The notes under the pieces were generated by a model that had not been told where the DNA came from, made no database searches, and saw nothing but the letters and a program-made list of their open reading frames with translations. A stretch of 64,000 bases of DNA, from positions 96,087 through 160,086 of the forward strand of contig NZ_AUTC01000066.1 in NCBI RefSeq assembly GCF_001461695.1. The letters are read 5' to 3'. The stretch's first letter is position 1. Each line of letters begins with the position of its first letter. The DNA is from Sinorhizobium fredii USDA 205. Its GTDB lineage: Bacteria; Pseudomonadota; Alphaproteobacteria; Rhizobiales; Rhizobiaceae. Made by a program: the position numbers and the translations under genes. Positions 44,110 to 53,354 of this stretch are shown piece by piece.

Positions 44110-44841
44110 ATGACCAATATCGAAGCCAGGATCATCTGCCACCCGCCCATCCCATTGGCCGACATCACACCGCTCGAAATGCTGGTTCTGACCAATATGC
44201 TCGAATGCAGCGAAACAGAAGCGGGCCTTGTCCTGTTCACCGATTTCGGAGCGACAAATCCGATCCGCGTGACGCGACACGAACTAATCGAAGCCTTTCG
44301 CGCATCGGCGCCACACGTCGACAGTGCGCTCAACATCTTCATTGCCAGCCGCATCATAGCCCTTCTGCCAGCCCTGTCCGGCAACGTCGATACGGAAGCG
44401 TCAGTCGACATCGACTTGAGCGAATTCCCGTGGCAGTTCGTGGTGCAGGCCATCGTGGCGCGGTCAGTGAGGCTGCGCGAAGTGGTGGTGATCCAGTGGA
44501 CGAACCACCCCTCGCAACGCCCGGAAACCTTCGGCGCCAGCGTTTCGCTGATCACCGCCAAGGCTATCCATCATACCAGCAGCGAGGATTTGTTGGCCCG
44601 TTTCCGGCAGCAGGATCGGGCCCTCGAGCTTTCCCTATCGTCGCTCGCGCCGAGTGACGGTCTGCGTGCTCCTGCCGGCGACGATGCAGATCGTCTGTTC
44701 ACCGCAAGAGAGGTCGGGCTGCTCTCTGTATATGGGAAGCCATGCTGTATTTCCGGGGGCTGCACGAGGGTCGCCGGCCCGTCTCGGACAGGATCGTCCA
44801 GATGTCCAAGGTCTGGGACGCGGTCGGATGGCAGGCCATGA
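44110..44841 (+). CDS. Conserved hypothetical plasmid protein
   Basis: 243 residues from ATG 44110. Segments LEMLVLTNMLECSETEAGLV and LFTDFGATNPIRVTRHELIE occur in a family on rhizobial plasmids without known role. The last 35 residues (CISGGCTRVAGPSRTGSSR and so on) are low complexity and overlap the next gene by 100 bp in another frame, so the true stop was probably lost through a small indel near 44700-44740. No membrane segment or catalytic motif seen. Confidence 0.65.
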   Translation: MTNIEARIICHPPIPLADITPLEMLVLTNMLECSETEAGLVLFTDFGATNPIRVTRHELIEAFRASAPHVDSALNIFIASRIIALLPALSGNVDTEASVDIDLSEFPWQFVVQAIVARSVRLREVVVIQWTNHPSQRPETFGASVSLITAKAIHHTSSEDLLARFRQQDRALELSLSSLAPSDGLRAPAGDDADRLFTAREVGLLSVYGKPCCISGGCTRVAGPSRTGSSRCPRSGTRSDGRP

Positions 44842-45086
44842 GATCCCGCGCCGCAGAGATCGTGCCCCTTGCGCTCGACGCGTATGCCGACCTTTCCGGC
44901 GTCCTGGAGCGAGATGGCCTCACGTTCGACTTCCACTTCATCCCGGCAATGGTGGACACGCTGGTCTGGTCGGAGAGCGGGCCTTACCGCAACGGGGAGC
45001 CGGACGATTTCCTTCAAGACGTGATCGCGACGGTGAAGCGCCGACGGCAGGATGTCATTACGCGCAACACTTTCCGGCGCCTGTGA
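44742..45086 (+). CDS. Conserved hypothetical plasmid protein
   Basis: 114 residues: MLYFRGLHEGRRPVSDRIVQ, SKVWDAVGWQAMRSRAAEIV and TVKRRRQDVITRNTFRRL. It starts within the preceding gene, with GGGAAG just upstream. I know similar proteins only as hypothetical genes in this position on rhizobial plasmids. Confidence 0.6.
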   Translation: MLYFRGLHEGRRPVSDRIVQMSKVWDAVGWQAMRSRAAEIVPLALDAYADLSGVLERDGLTFDFHFIPAMVDTLVWSESGPYRNGEPDDFLQDVIATVKRRRQDVITRNTFRRL

Positions 45087-45209
45087 TTTTCCGGCCAGGC
45101 GAAGCTGCCGGCCCGAGCTAATCGCTTGCAACCACCCAGATGCGCCGAGACGTTGGCCGAGGTCAGTTCCCCGGAATCGTTCGCGCGCCGAGAATCGAGG
45201 AGATACCTG

Positions 45210-45512
45210 ATGTTCACCACCGATGGACTCTCTCCGATGCAGTCGGGCCGGCTGAAGGCCGCCCTGGCTAAGAAGTACCGCTACGACGGCGTTGTCAGAA
45301 CGCTCCAATCCCACATCCAAGCCTTGGCCGCGGAAGGTCCGTTGGAACTGACTGAAGGGAATGGAATGATCGATTATTCCCGGACACACTTCAACCGTCT
45401 TGCCTCCCACAAGGAGCAAGACGCCTATATCGCGCGTCTCCGGGCGAAGCGATATTTCTACGTGAACGGATGGGTGGTACCGAAGCTGGTCTACGATGCG
45501 ATCAGGCGCTGA
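45210..45512 (+). CDS. Conserved hypothetical plasmid protein
   Basis: 100 residues from ATG 45210 (GAGGAG lies 9-14 bp upstream). The sequence is basic: SGRLKAALAKKYRYDGVVRT and ARLRAKRYFYVNGWVVPKLV. A compact DNA-binding protein is possible, but no family is recognised. It converges on a small minus-strand gene and overlaps it by 11 bp. Confidence 0.6.
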   Translation: MFTTDGLSPMQSGRLKAALAKKYRYDGVVRTLQSHIQALAAEGPLELTEGNGMIDYSRTHFNRLASHKEQDAYIARLRAKRYFYVNGWVVPKLVYDAIRR

Positions 45513-45711
45513 TGTCGGTGGCGTTCTGATCCGTCGCAGCCTCGGACGGCCGCATGGACATTGCCAAATCACTCTCACCGGCTGTCTGCTCGGCGTCGAC
45601 CTGATCGCCAGCGGCTTTCAGGTCGATTTTTCCCCAGATCGAATGTTCTTTTCGGGACAGGCGACGCCGATTTTTGATCTCGACGACGAACGGTTTCTTT
45701 TCAGGCTTCAC
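45502..45711 (-). CDS. Small conserved hypothetical protein
   Basis: 69 residues with a GTG start at 45711. The N-terminus KKPFVVEIKNRRRLSRKEHS and IWGKIDLKAAG is a recurring motif of short rhizobial plasmid proteins; the C-terminus is variable. No assigned function. Start assignment is moderate because the ribosome binding site is weak. Confidence 0.55.
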   Translation of the reverse strand: MKPEKKPFVVEIKNRRRLSRKEHSIWGKIDLKAAGDQVDAEQTAGESDLAMSMRPSEAATDQNATDISA

Positions 45712-45805
45712 GATGGTCCGATTGAAAAAGACGGATAGGTGTCAATGCCGCAGGTGTTCTTATTCGTCTCGCCCTGTCAACGCCCCGCAGCTCCGTGTTC
45801 CCGTA

Positions 45806-46996
45806 TCAAGGAAGTCGCGGCATCTCGCCCTCGGCCACCCTCCAGACCCAAGGCACAATCTCCGGTCTCGCGTCGATCATATTGGTGAGTGCCTGCTCGT
45901 ATTCATCTCCGGCGCTTGCCGGGATGATGAACATCGCGACAGGGGCGGGCTTCTGTTCCGGCAATGTCGCCGATACGATCGGCGCGTCGCGAGGTAGGTT
46001 GAAACGCAGGCCCTTGACGCTCTTTCGCTTGAGGTGGCTGAGCTTTTCCAAGAGCCGTAGCTCGTGGATGTCCTCGAACGGCAGCCAATGCTCGTTGACC
46101 ACCATCAGGGCGACCTCCTCGACCGACGCGATGCCGGCGGTCGAGACGCCGAAGGTGGCGATGACGATCAGATGCAATGCCTCGCTCGAGTGCCACAGTT
46201 CCAGTTCGGTCTCATAGCGCGCTGCGAGTCGCCTCCATGCGCCATTCTCGATCATCAGCGGGAAGGGCAGGTGCCGTACGACTATCTTGTGCCCCTCGCG
46301 GGCTGCGGAAAACTCCTTCACCTCGGCCACGATCATCATGAGTTTTCGCAGTCCCGAACCTGTCGCCTGTATGCTCTTGAGTGCGGCGGCGCGCCGGGCA
46401 GCGATCCCGTCCTTGTCGTCCGGATGAAACACCTCAGGAACGAAGAGCATGTCGCTCAACGGACCGCCCCTTGCGGTCATCTGCGAGGCGGCATTGATGA
46501 GGCTCGTGCGCACCCGGCCCCAGCCGCGCCGGCCCGTCCACGTCGAGCGCCATTCCGTCAGTTCGCCGGCCTCCCAGAGATAATGCAGCATCGCCCTGAG
46601 CGACAGTTTCTTGGGCTCGCTGCGTATGCCCGGCTCCGCTGCTTCAGCCGGTGCGCCGGGCGCCGATCGTGGCCCGCGTTTTGTCAGGGAAAAATCGAGC
46701 TTCAGGTCTGCCTTGCCGCCGGCATCGATCCGGATCGCATTGCCGATCAGGGGGCCGAGGCCGGATAGCTCGTAGGGAGGCTCATAGGAGGGGCACGCAG
46801 GATCGTGGTCGCGCCCCGAAAGCGGCATGCGTTTGATGAGATACTGATCCTCCAGGCGCGCGATATACATCGCAACCGGGGGCTCCTTGCACATGCACAT
46901 CGGGCGAAGCCTTTGCTCGTAGGCGTGCGGAAGCAGCGCCCGAAACTCCGGCGAGGATTCTCCCACTGTCTGATCGCCGATCGTGAAGTTACGCAC
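45806..46996 (-). CDS. DUF1173 protein
   Basis: 396 residues with GTG start at 46996 behind GAGGAGAACC. The N-terminal cysteine/histidine signature of DUF1173 is clear: RPMCMCKEPPVAMYIARLED and SGRDHDPACPSYEPP, a likely metal site. The middle has LSLRAMLHYLWEAGELTEW and RTSLINAASQMTARG. It is a hallmark of rhizobial conjugative plasmids; function unknown. A 24-bp dyad 49 bp upstream recurs upstream of traC, implying common control with transfer genes. Confidence 0.85.
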   Translation of the reverse strand: MRNFTIGDQTVGESSPEFRALLPHAYEQRLRPMCMCKEPPVAMYIARLEDQYLIKRMPLSGRDHDPACPSYEPPYELSGLGPLIGNAIRIDAGGKADLKLDFSLTKRGPRSAPGAPAEAAEPGIRSEPKKLSLRAMLHYLWEAGELTEWRSTWTGRRGWGRVRTSLINAASQMTARGGPLSDMLFVPEVFHPDDKDGIAARRAAALKSIQATGSGLRKLMMIVAEVKEFSAAREGHKIVVRHLPFPLMIENGAWRRLAARYETELELWHSSEALHLIVIATFGVSTAGIASVEEVALMVVNEHWLPFEDIHELRLLEKLSHLKRKSVKGLRFNLPRDAPIVSATLPEQKPAPVAMFIIPASAGDEYEQALTNMIDARPEIVPWVWRVAEGEMPRLP

Positions 46997-47044
46997 CTTG
47001 GTTCTCCTCTTGCTCCGGCCGAACGTACACGGGTAGCGTCCATC

Positions 47045-47068
47045 TTACTATCAAAAAACAGACAGTAA
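47045..47068 (-). promoter_or_regulatory. Dyad operator upstream of the DUF1173 gene (copy 1)
   Basis: TTACTATC (47045-47052), 8-bp spacer, GACAGTAA (47061-47068): an inverted repeat with one mismatch. It ends 49 bp upstream of the DUF1173 start. The same pattern with the same 8-bp spacer occurs at 61549-61572, 46 bp upstream of traC. Confidence 0.7.
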
Positions 47069-47301
47069 AAACCCGTGCGCCCTTCGGGCTCTGGTCGCGA
47101 CGGTCGCGGAGACTGCCGTCGGCGCGCGCCGGGGGAACGCAGCTTGGTTGGAACCAATGGGCGGGGTGAACGGCGTCGTCGATGACGACTTCCCCGGTCC
47201 GCGTTCGGCGTGGCGAGGCCGATCAGGATCGGTTCCTCGCCCGCGCCGGGGAACTCAGGCATCTGGGCACTCCAGCCCGTCAGCCGACGTTTCGGGTAGG
47301 T

Positions 47302-47982
47302 TCAATGAGCTAGCATTTCGTCGACGATCTGTTTGCCGTTCAGGTGTGACGGATAGTAGGTCGGCCAGTTGGTGACTTCCTTCAGCAGGGCGGCACGGTC
47401 ATTGCCCCAATAGAGGTGGTAATGGCCCGCCTTCTCGGGCGTGATGATGTGGTCACTGAACTGGATGAACTGCGGAGCGGTACCATCACCACCGGTCTTC
47501 TTGAAGACGTAGCGGACACCCCGATTGCCCTTCTTGTAGGTGAGGATTTCATGGCCGTCCGTTTCATAGTTTCCGCTGATAGACTCTTTTCCGCGGAAGA
47601 ACGTGACGTTGCTGCCCTCGATGGCGATCCGATCGATGCCGGTTTTATATCCAGCGTCGTAATAGGCGCGATATTCGCCGGCGCTCTTGTCGCCGTGCTT
47701 TGCCTTGTCCGCCAAGACCGGGTCCAGCGTGCCATCGACCAGATAGGGATAGACGGACTGCCAATCGCCTTCCCAGTCCGAAAGCGCGCGCGGCTTTACC
47801 TGATCGTCCTCGAAATACCCTTCGTACACGGATCCTTTCGCATCATGGGAATGGCTCTGGGCGTGATCGTGCCCGGATGATGTTTGGGCGCCCGACGTCC
47901 CCTCGGAAAGAGCCTGTCCCGCGAAAAGAAGCGCTGAGGAAACACTGAGTGCGTAGCCGAGTTTTTTGATGGTCTTCTGCAT
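47302..47982 (-). CDS. zinT: ZinT-family periplasmic zinc-binding protein
   Basis: 226 residues. Residues 1-26 are a signal peptide (KKLGYALSVSSALLFAGQAL). A histidine-rich loop HDHAQSHSHD (39-48) precedes the ZinT/YodA lipocalin-like domain: LSDWEGDWQSVYPYLVDGTL, GIDRIAIEGSNVTFF, FSDHIITPEKAGHYHLYWG and NWPTYYPSHLNGKQI. The latter histidines are metal ligands. ZinT feeds zinc to the ZnuABC importer under shortage. A palindrome typical of Zur boxes lies 52 bp upstream. No znu genes are in the window. Confidence 0.92.
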   Translation of the reverse strand: MQKTIKKLGYALSVSSALLFAGQALSEGTSGAQTSSGHDHAQSHSHDAKGSVYEGYFEDDQVKPRALSDWEGDWQSVYPYLVDGTLDPVLADKAKHGDKSAGEYRAYYDAGYKTGIDRIAIEGSNVTFFRGKESISGNYETDGHEILTYKKGNRGVRYVFKKTGGDGTAPQFIQFSDHIITPEKAGHYHLYWGNDRAALLKEVTNWPTYYPSHLNGKQIVDEMLAH

Positions 47983-48033
47983 TCTTTGGAGCCTTTCGGT
48001 TATCCGGTTCGGATCGTGTCCGGCGATTTGGTA

Positions 48034-48048
48034 TGTAATAACATTACA
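48034..48048 (-). promoter_or_regulatory. Probable Zur box of zinT
   Basis: TGTAAT-AAC-ATTACA is a perfect palindrome 52 bp before the zinT start. It resembles the A+T-rich Zur operators of Alphaproteobacteria, and zinT is a usual Zur target. Confidence 0.75.
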
Positions 48049-48483
48049 ACACGTCGATTAACCTGCTTCCGGGGGCTACGCAAGAGCCATTCGGCCTGGC
48101 GGTGCCGCGATCCATTGCGGTCGGACGCGCCGCCCGGAGGGGTGAGAGGAGGGCCGCATTGGGGGAGGGCCCACCAAAGCGAGCGAGGGAGAGAGCCTCG
48201 TCCCGTCCCGGGTCCCTGGGATCGTCATCGGAGTTGAAGGCCCGAACGACCATGTGGCGCCGGACGGCAAGGGGTTCCCTCACCTCACGATCGAGTACGT
48301 CGCTGTCGACGGCCGCCCTGAAGCTCCTCGAAGCCACACCGGCGAGGTTCTTACCGACGGCGTCGCCTCCGGCCCGCCCTGACCCGTCGGGGCCGAACGC
48401 TGTCGATTCCACGTTTCTGTTTCCAACCAGGTCCGGTGCTCCGAACGGAGCGCCGGGCCTTGCCGCGTTTTCAGGAGAGCATC
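48049..48483. other. GC-rich spacer between zinT and the next plus-strand gene
   Basis: No gene supported. The sequence is GC-rich with purine-rich runs (for example around 48140-48200) and ends in the ribosome binding site CAGGAGAG of the gene at 48484. Confidence 0.6.
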
Positions 48484-48798
48484 ATGACCATGCCTGCAAT
48501 CGACCGCCCCCGCTCGGCCGCCGCGCCGGTCTTTCTGAACTTCCGCTCAGAGGTCGTACGGCCTGTCCGCTTTGCCCTCGTCTATTGGGACGGCCCGGGA
48601 GACACGCTCTACGCCTTCGAGGATCAGGAAGCCTTCGAGCGACAGCGCGCGACTGCCGAGCGCCATTCTGTTCACGTGCATCAGCTTAGCGCAGAGGAGG
48701 CCGCAGACTGGATTGCCGCTGGTGGCAAGGCCGTTCTGCATGAGATGTCGGTCGCCGGCATTGCGGCCTTCGGCAACCTGAAGCTCGCACCCGGCTGA
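48484..48798 (+). CDS. Conserved hypothetical plasmid protein
   Basis: 104 residues from ATG 48484, after TTTTCAGGAGAGC. LVYWDGPGDTLYAFEDQEAF and EEAADWIAAGGKAVLHEMSV are recognisable, but only as an unnamed small protein found ahead of the strawberry-notch helicase gene in plasmids of this kind. No motif suggests a function. Confidence 0.65.
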   Translation: MTMPAIDRPRSAAAPVFLNFRSEVVRPVRFALVYWDGPGDTLYAFEDQEAFERQRATAERHSVHVHQLSAEEAADWIAAGGKAVLHEMSVAGIAAFGNLKLAPG

Positions 48799-48917
48799 AA
48801 GCCGGGCGCTGGCCGCCGTCCGCCCGGGAGGGAGAGAGGGGCGGGAAAGGGGCGGCCTGCCGGGGTTTGGAGAGCGTCCGGGCGGGCCGGTCTTTCCGGC
48901 TCTCGACAGGATTTCCC

Positions 48918-51900
48918 ATGAACGTGACCTCTTCCCGCGCCGCGAACGCGGCCGCTACGTCGCTCGCTCCCGCCGACCGTGCCGGCCGTGCAGGAAAAAT
49001 TCTCCTCGCCGGCCATCAGCTTTTGCCGTTTCTCGAACGCGGGCAGTCCATCGGCGCAGCCGATTTGCGCGCCATCCTCACGGACACTTTCGGCGGTTCC
49101 GACGCCGAAGGTTTCTGGGCATGGAAAGACGCCTATGAAGCGACCGAGGTCGCGCAGGTCCTGTTTCTGCGCAAGTTCGGCGCGGCGATTTCCGCTCGCA
49201 CGAACGTGCCCAAGGCGGCGCTGGCGATGCTGACCAAGGTCGCGTCGCTCATTCCGACCCATACGCGCCGCTCCGAGGAAAGCCAGCAGCTCCAGCAGTT
49301 TTCCACCCCACTGCCGCTTGGCCTTATCGCGGCCCACGCCGCAGGCCTCAAGGCGGACGATACCGTGCTCGAACCGTCTGCCGGAACCGGCCTCATGGCG
49401 ATCTTCGGCGAACTCGCGCATGCGCGCCTTTCTCTCAACGAATATGCGCCGGTTCGCCACGGTCTGCTGGAGCAACTCTTCTTAGGCTCGGTGGTGTCGC
49501 AACACGACGCCGCCCACATCGATGACTATCTCGACCGTTCGGTTCGTCCGACGGTCGTCTTGATGAACCCGCCGTTTTCTGCCGGCGTTCATGTCGAAGG
49601 GCGCATGGCCGACGCCGCATGGCGTCATCTTGCCTCCGCCTTCGCGCGGCTTGCCCCTGGCGGCCGGCTAGTGGCGATCACCGGTTCCAGCCTTTCACCC
49701 GACAATCCCAAATGGCACGACGCCTTCGTCCGCCTGCAAGAGCGCGGCACGGTTCTGTTCAGCGCCGCGATCGATGGCTCTGTCTATGCCCGGCACGGCA
49801 CGACGATGGAGACGCGGCTGACGGTGATCGACAAGATCGCCGCCGCCGATCCCAAGAGCCTCATCGCCTCGCACGGTGTCGCTCCCGATCTGGAAACATT
49901 ACTTTCATGGATATCGGGCCTTCCGCCCCGCTCGCCCTCGACCGCGCCCAACTCGATCGGCGCGCTTTCCAATGGAATCGTACGCGCCTGCGCAGCGAAA
50001 ATGGCCGCCCGCAAGGCCGCCGACACCTTCCGTCCCGCAGCGGTGATCGCTCCGGCAAGTCGGACAACTCCGGCTGTTCGTGCACAGCAACCGACATCCC
50101 CGCCGCCCCTCCGTATCGACGACGAGGTTGTCGAGCTCGACTACGAACTGCGCGATGCAGCGCCGAACACCCGCGTCGACGTCGCCGACGGCATCTACGA
50201 ACCCTATCGCTTGCAGGCGATCCATATCCCGGACGCAAAGCCCCACCCGGACAAACTGGTCGAATCCGTCGCCATGGCATCGGTCGCGCCGCCCAAGCCG
50301 AGCTATCGGCCGCACCTGCCGAAGCGCATCATCACCGATGGCGATCTGTCCGACGCCCAGCTTGAAAGCGTGATCTATGCCGGCGAGGCTCATTCCGGCT
50401 ATCTCGCCGGCCACTGGTCCGTTGATGCCAGCTTCGACAATCTCAAGGCTGTCACGCCCGAGACCGAAGGTGCTGTTCGCTTTCGCCGTGGCTGGTTTCT
50501 GGGCGATGGCACGGGTGCCGGCAAAGGCCGCCAGGCTGCTGGCATCATATTGGATAACTGGCTTCAGGGCCGTCGTCGCCATTTGTGGATTTCGAAGTCC
50601 GAAACCCTGATCGAGGATGCACAGCGCGACTGGAGCGCGCTCGGTCAGGAGAAGCTGCTGGTCACACCGCTGTCGCGCTTCCGGCAGGGGGAGGCGATCA
50701 AGCTCGAGGAGGGCATCCTCTTCGTGACGTTTGCCACGCTGCGCACCGACGAGCGCGAAGGCAAGCAATCGCGCGTCCAGCAGATCGTCGATTGGCTGGG
50801 AAACGATTTCGACGGCGTCATCATCTTCGATGAAGGCCACGCTATGGCGAATGCCGCCGGCGGCAAGTCCGAGCGTGGCGAAAAGGCCGCCTCGCAACAG
50901 GGCCGCGCCGGTCTGCGCCTGCAGCGCGCTCTGCCCGATGCCCGCGTCGTCTATGTCTCCGCAACCGGTGCGTCCGAGGTTGAGTCACTCGCCTATGCCG
51001 AACGCCTCGGCCTCTGGGGCAGCGCCGACTTTCCTTTCTCGACCCGATCCGAATTCATCGCTGCGATCGAAGACGGCGGAGTTGCGACGATGGAAGTGCT
51101 TGCCCGCGACCTCAAGGCGATGGGGCTCTACGCATCAAGGTCCTTGTCGTTCGAAGGTGTGGAATATGACATCCTCGAACATGAACTGACCAAGGAACAG
51201 GTCCGCATCTACGATTCCTATGCCGAGGCCTTCCAGATCATCCACAACAATCTCAACGAAGCGCTCGAAGCCTGCGGTATTATCAGCAGCAAGGGAACGC
51301 TCAATAAAAACGCCAAAGCCGCCGCCCGGTCCGCCTTCGAGAGCTCGAAGCAGCGCTTCTTCAATCACCTCTTGACCTCGATGAAGACACCGGCCTTGAT
51401 CAACGCGATCGACAAAGATGTGGAGGAGGGCCACGCGGCGATCGTCCAGATCATCTCCACCGGCCAATCGCTCACCGAGCGCCGGCTCGCCGAGATCCCG
51501 ACCGAAGAGTGGGGCGACGTTCAGGTCGACGTCACGCCGCGCGAGATCGTCGCGGAATATCTCAACCATTCCTTCCCGACCCAGCTCTTCGAGGAATATT
51601 CCGACGCCGAAGGCAACCTCCTGTCGCGGCCGGTCTATGACGCCGCGGGCAACCCGGTCCTGTGCCGCGAAGCAGTCGTGCGCCGTGACGCGTTGCTCGA
51701 ACGGCTCGGCAGCCTGCCGGCGATCCCGACCGCGCTGGACCAGATCGTCCAGCATTTTGGGACGGATCGCGTTGCCGAGATCACCGGGCGCACGCGCCGG
51801 ATTGTCCGCCGCGACGACGGCGGCTCGATCGCCCGCTTCGCCGTCGAAAGTCGGCCGGGCAGCGCCAATCTCGACGAGACCCGCGCCTTCATGGATGACG

Positions 51901-53354
51901 AAAAGCCGATCCTGATCTTCAGCGAAGCCGGCGGCACGGGACGCTCCTATCATGCTGATCTCGGCGCGAAGAACCAACGCCTGCGTCTGCACAATCTTCT
52001 TGAAGCCGGCTGGCGGGCCGATGTGGCGATCCAGGGTCTCGGGCGCAGTCATCGCACCAACCAGGCACAGCCGCCGCGCTTCCGCATGATCGCCACCAAC
52101 GTCAAGGCGGAACGCCGCTTCCTGTCAACGATTGCGCGGCGCCTCGACACACTCGGCGCGATTACCCGGGGTCAGCGCCAGACCGGCGGGCAGGGGATGT
52201 TCAGGAGCGAGGACAATCTTGAATCCCAGTACGCCCGCGACGCGCTCAGGCAGTTCTACAAGCTCATCCACCGTAGCGGGATCGATGGCTGCTCGCTGGA
52301 AAAATTCGAGACGATTACGGGCCTTTCATTGACCGCCGAGGAAGGTGGTCTCAAGGACGAACTGCCGCCGATCCACACCTTCCTCAACCGCATGCTGGCG
52401 CTGACGGTTGCTATGCAGAACCTGTTGTTCGACGCCTTCGAACAGTTGCTGGCTGCCCGGATCGAGGGCGCAATCGCCGCCGGTGTCTATGACAAGGGGC
52501 TGGAGACGCTGACAGCGGACCGTATGACGGTGAAGGCTAGGCAACTCGTCTATACCCACCCGGTCACAGGCGCGCAGTCGCATCTGCTGACGATCGAGCG
52601 CATGGATCGCAATACGCCGCTGCTGCTGGCCGACGCCCTGAAACTTGTGGGCCGTGACCCACGTGTCAAGCTGATGGTCAACGGCAAGTCCGGCCGCCCG
52701 GCCGTGCAGGTTCCGACCCGCTCGGTCATGCTTGATGACGGTTCAGTCCAGCCGCGCGTCGCGCTCATCCGGCCGATGGACGAAATCCGGTTTGAGGTGC
52801 GCCAGCTCGAAGAAACGAACTGGGAGGAAGCGGACGAGCAGATCTTCTCAGCCGCATGGGATGCCGAAGTGGCCAATCTCCCGGAGTTTTCCATCACGAC
52901 CATGCATGTCGTCTCCGGTCTACTATTGCCGATCTGGAAATTGCTGCCGCAGGATTTCTGCCGCGTCTATCGTCTGGAGACCGACGAGGGCGAGCGGATC
53001 GTCGGCCGCTTGATCTCTTCGGAGGGCCTTTCCCGACTTTGCCGGAATTTCGGGCTCGATCAGACGGAGGTCATCAACGCCGACCAGGTCTGGCAATCGC
53101 TTCTCGGCGGCTCCTCGGTCGTTGCCCTCGCAGGGGATATGACGTTGCGCCGGGTTCGGGTGATGAACGACTATCGTGTCGAACTCAATGGCTTCACCGA
53201 CGGGATGCGGGACAGGCTCAAATCCGTGGGTCTGTTCTCAGAGATGATCGCCTGGAAGCTCAGGTTCTTCATTCCGACGTCCGAGGAAGGATCGGCGATC
53301 GTCGCTCGCCTCATCGAACGGCATCCGATCGTCGATGTCACTGGACCGGTATGA
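48918..53354 (+). CDS. Methyltransferase-strawberry notch helicase fusion
   Basis: 1478 residues from ATG 48918. The N-terminal third is a class I methyltransferase: DTVLEPSAGTGLMAIFG (motif I, about 155-171) and TVVLMNPPFSAG (NPPF, about 213-224), typical of N6-adenine or related amino methylation. The rest is a strawberry-notch SF2 helicase: LGDGTGAGKGRQAAG (about 528-542), VIIFDEGHAMANA (about 634), then SEAGGTGRSYHADLGAKNQR (about 1003) and IQGLGRSHRTNQA (about 1038), the SNO C-terminal signature. Such fusions occur on large alphaproteobacterial plasmids; a role in protecting or processing transferred DNA is proposed but unproven. Its stop overlaps the Toprim gene by 4 bp. Confidence 0.88.
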   Translation: MNVTSSRAANAAATSLAPADRAGRAGKILLAGHQLLPFLERGQSIGAADLRAILTDTFGGSDAEGFWAWKDAYEATEVAQVLFLRKFGAAISARTNVPKAALAMLTKVASLIPTHTRRSEESQQLQQFSTPLPLGLIAAHAAGLKADDTVLEPSAGTGLMAIFGELAHARLSLNEYAPVRHGLLEQLFLGSVVSQHDAAHIDDYLDRSVRPTVVLMNPPFSAGVHVEGRMADAAWRHLASAFARLAPGGRLVAITGSSLSPDNPKWHDAFVRLQERGTVLFSAAIDGSVYARHGTTMETRLTVIDKIAAADPKSLIASHGVAPDLETLLSWISGLPPRSPSTAPNSIGALSNGIVRACAAKMAARKAADTFRPAAVIAPASRTTPAVRAQQPTSPPPLRIDDEVVELDYELRDAAPNTRVDVADGIYEPYRLQAIHIPDAKPHPDKLVESVAMASVAPPKPSYRPHLPKRIITDGDLSDAQLESVIYAGEAHSGYLAGHWSVDASFDNLKAVTPETEGAVRFRRGWFLGDGTGAGKGRQAAGIILDNWLQGRRRHLWISKSETLIEDAQRDWSALGQEKLLVTPLSRFRQGEAIKLEEGILFVTFATLRTDEREGKQSRVQQIVDWLGNDFDGVIIFDEGHAMANAAGGKSERGEKAASQQGRAGLRLQRALPDARVVYVSATGASEVESLAYAERLGLWGSADFPFSTRSEFIAAIEDGGVATMEVLARDLKAMGLYASRSLSFEGVEYDILEHELTKEQVRIYDSYAEAFQIIHNNLNEALEACGIISSKGTLNKNAKAAARSAFESSKQRFFNHLLTSMKTPALINAIDKDVEEGHAAIVQIISTGQSLTERRLAEIPTEEWGDVQVDVTPREIVAEYLNHSFPTQLFEEYSDAEGNLLSRPVYDAAGNPVLCREAVVRRDALLERLGSLPAIPTALDQIVQHFGTDRVAEITGRTRRIVRRDDGGSIARFAVESRPGSANLDETRAFMDDEKPILIFSEAGGTGRSYHADLGAKNQRLRLHNLLEAGWRADVAIQGLGRSHRTNQAQPPRFRMIATNVKAERRFLSTIARRLDTLGAITRGQRQTGGQGMFRSEDNLESQYARDALRQFYKLIHRSGIDGCSLEKFETITGLSLTAEEGGLKDELPPIHTFLNRMLALTVAMQNLLFDAFEQLLAARIEGAIAAGVYDKGLETLTADRMTVKARQLVYTHPVTGAQSHLLTIERMDRNTPLLLADALKLVGRDPRVKLMVNGKSGRPAVQVPTRSVMLDDGSVQPRVALIRPMDEIRFEVRQLEETNWEEADEQIFSAAWDAEVANLPEFSITTMHVVSGLLLPIWKLLPQDFCRVYRLETDEGERIVGRLISSEGLSRLCRNFGLDQTEVINADQVWQSLLGGSSVVALAGDMTLRRVRVMNDYRVELNGFTDGMRDRLKSVGLFSEMIAWKLRFFIPTSEEGSAIVARLIERHPIVDVTGPV

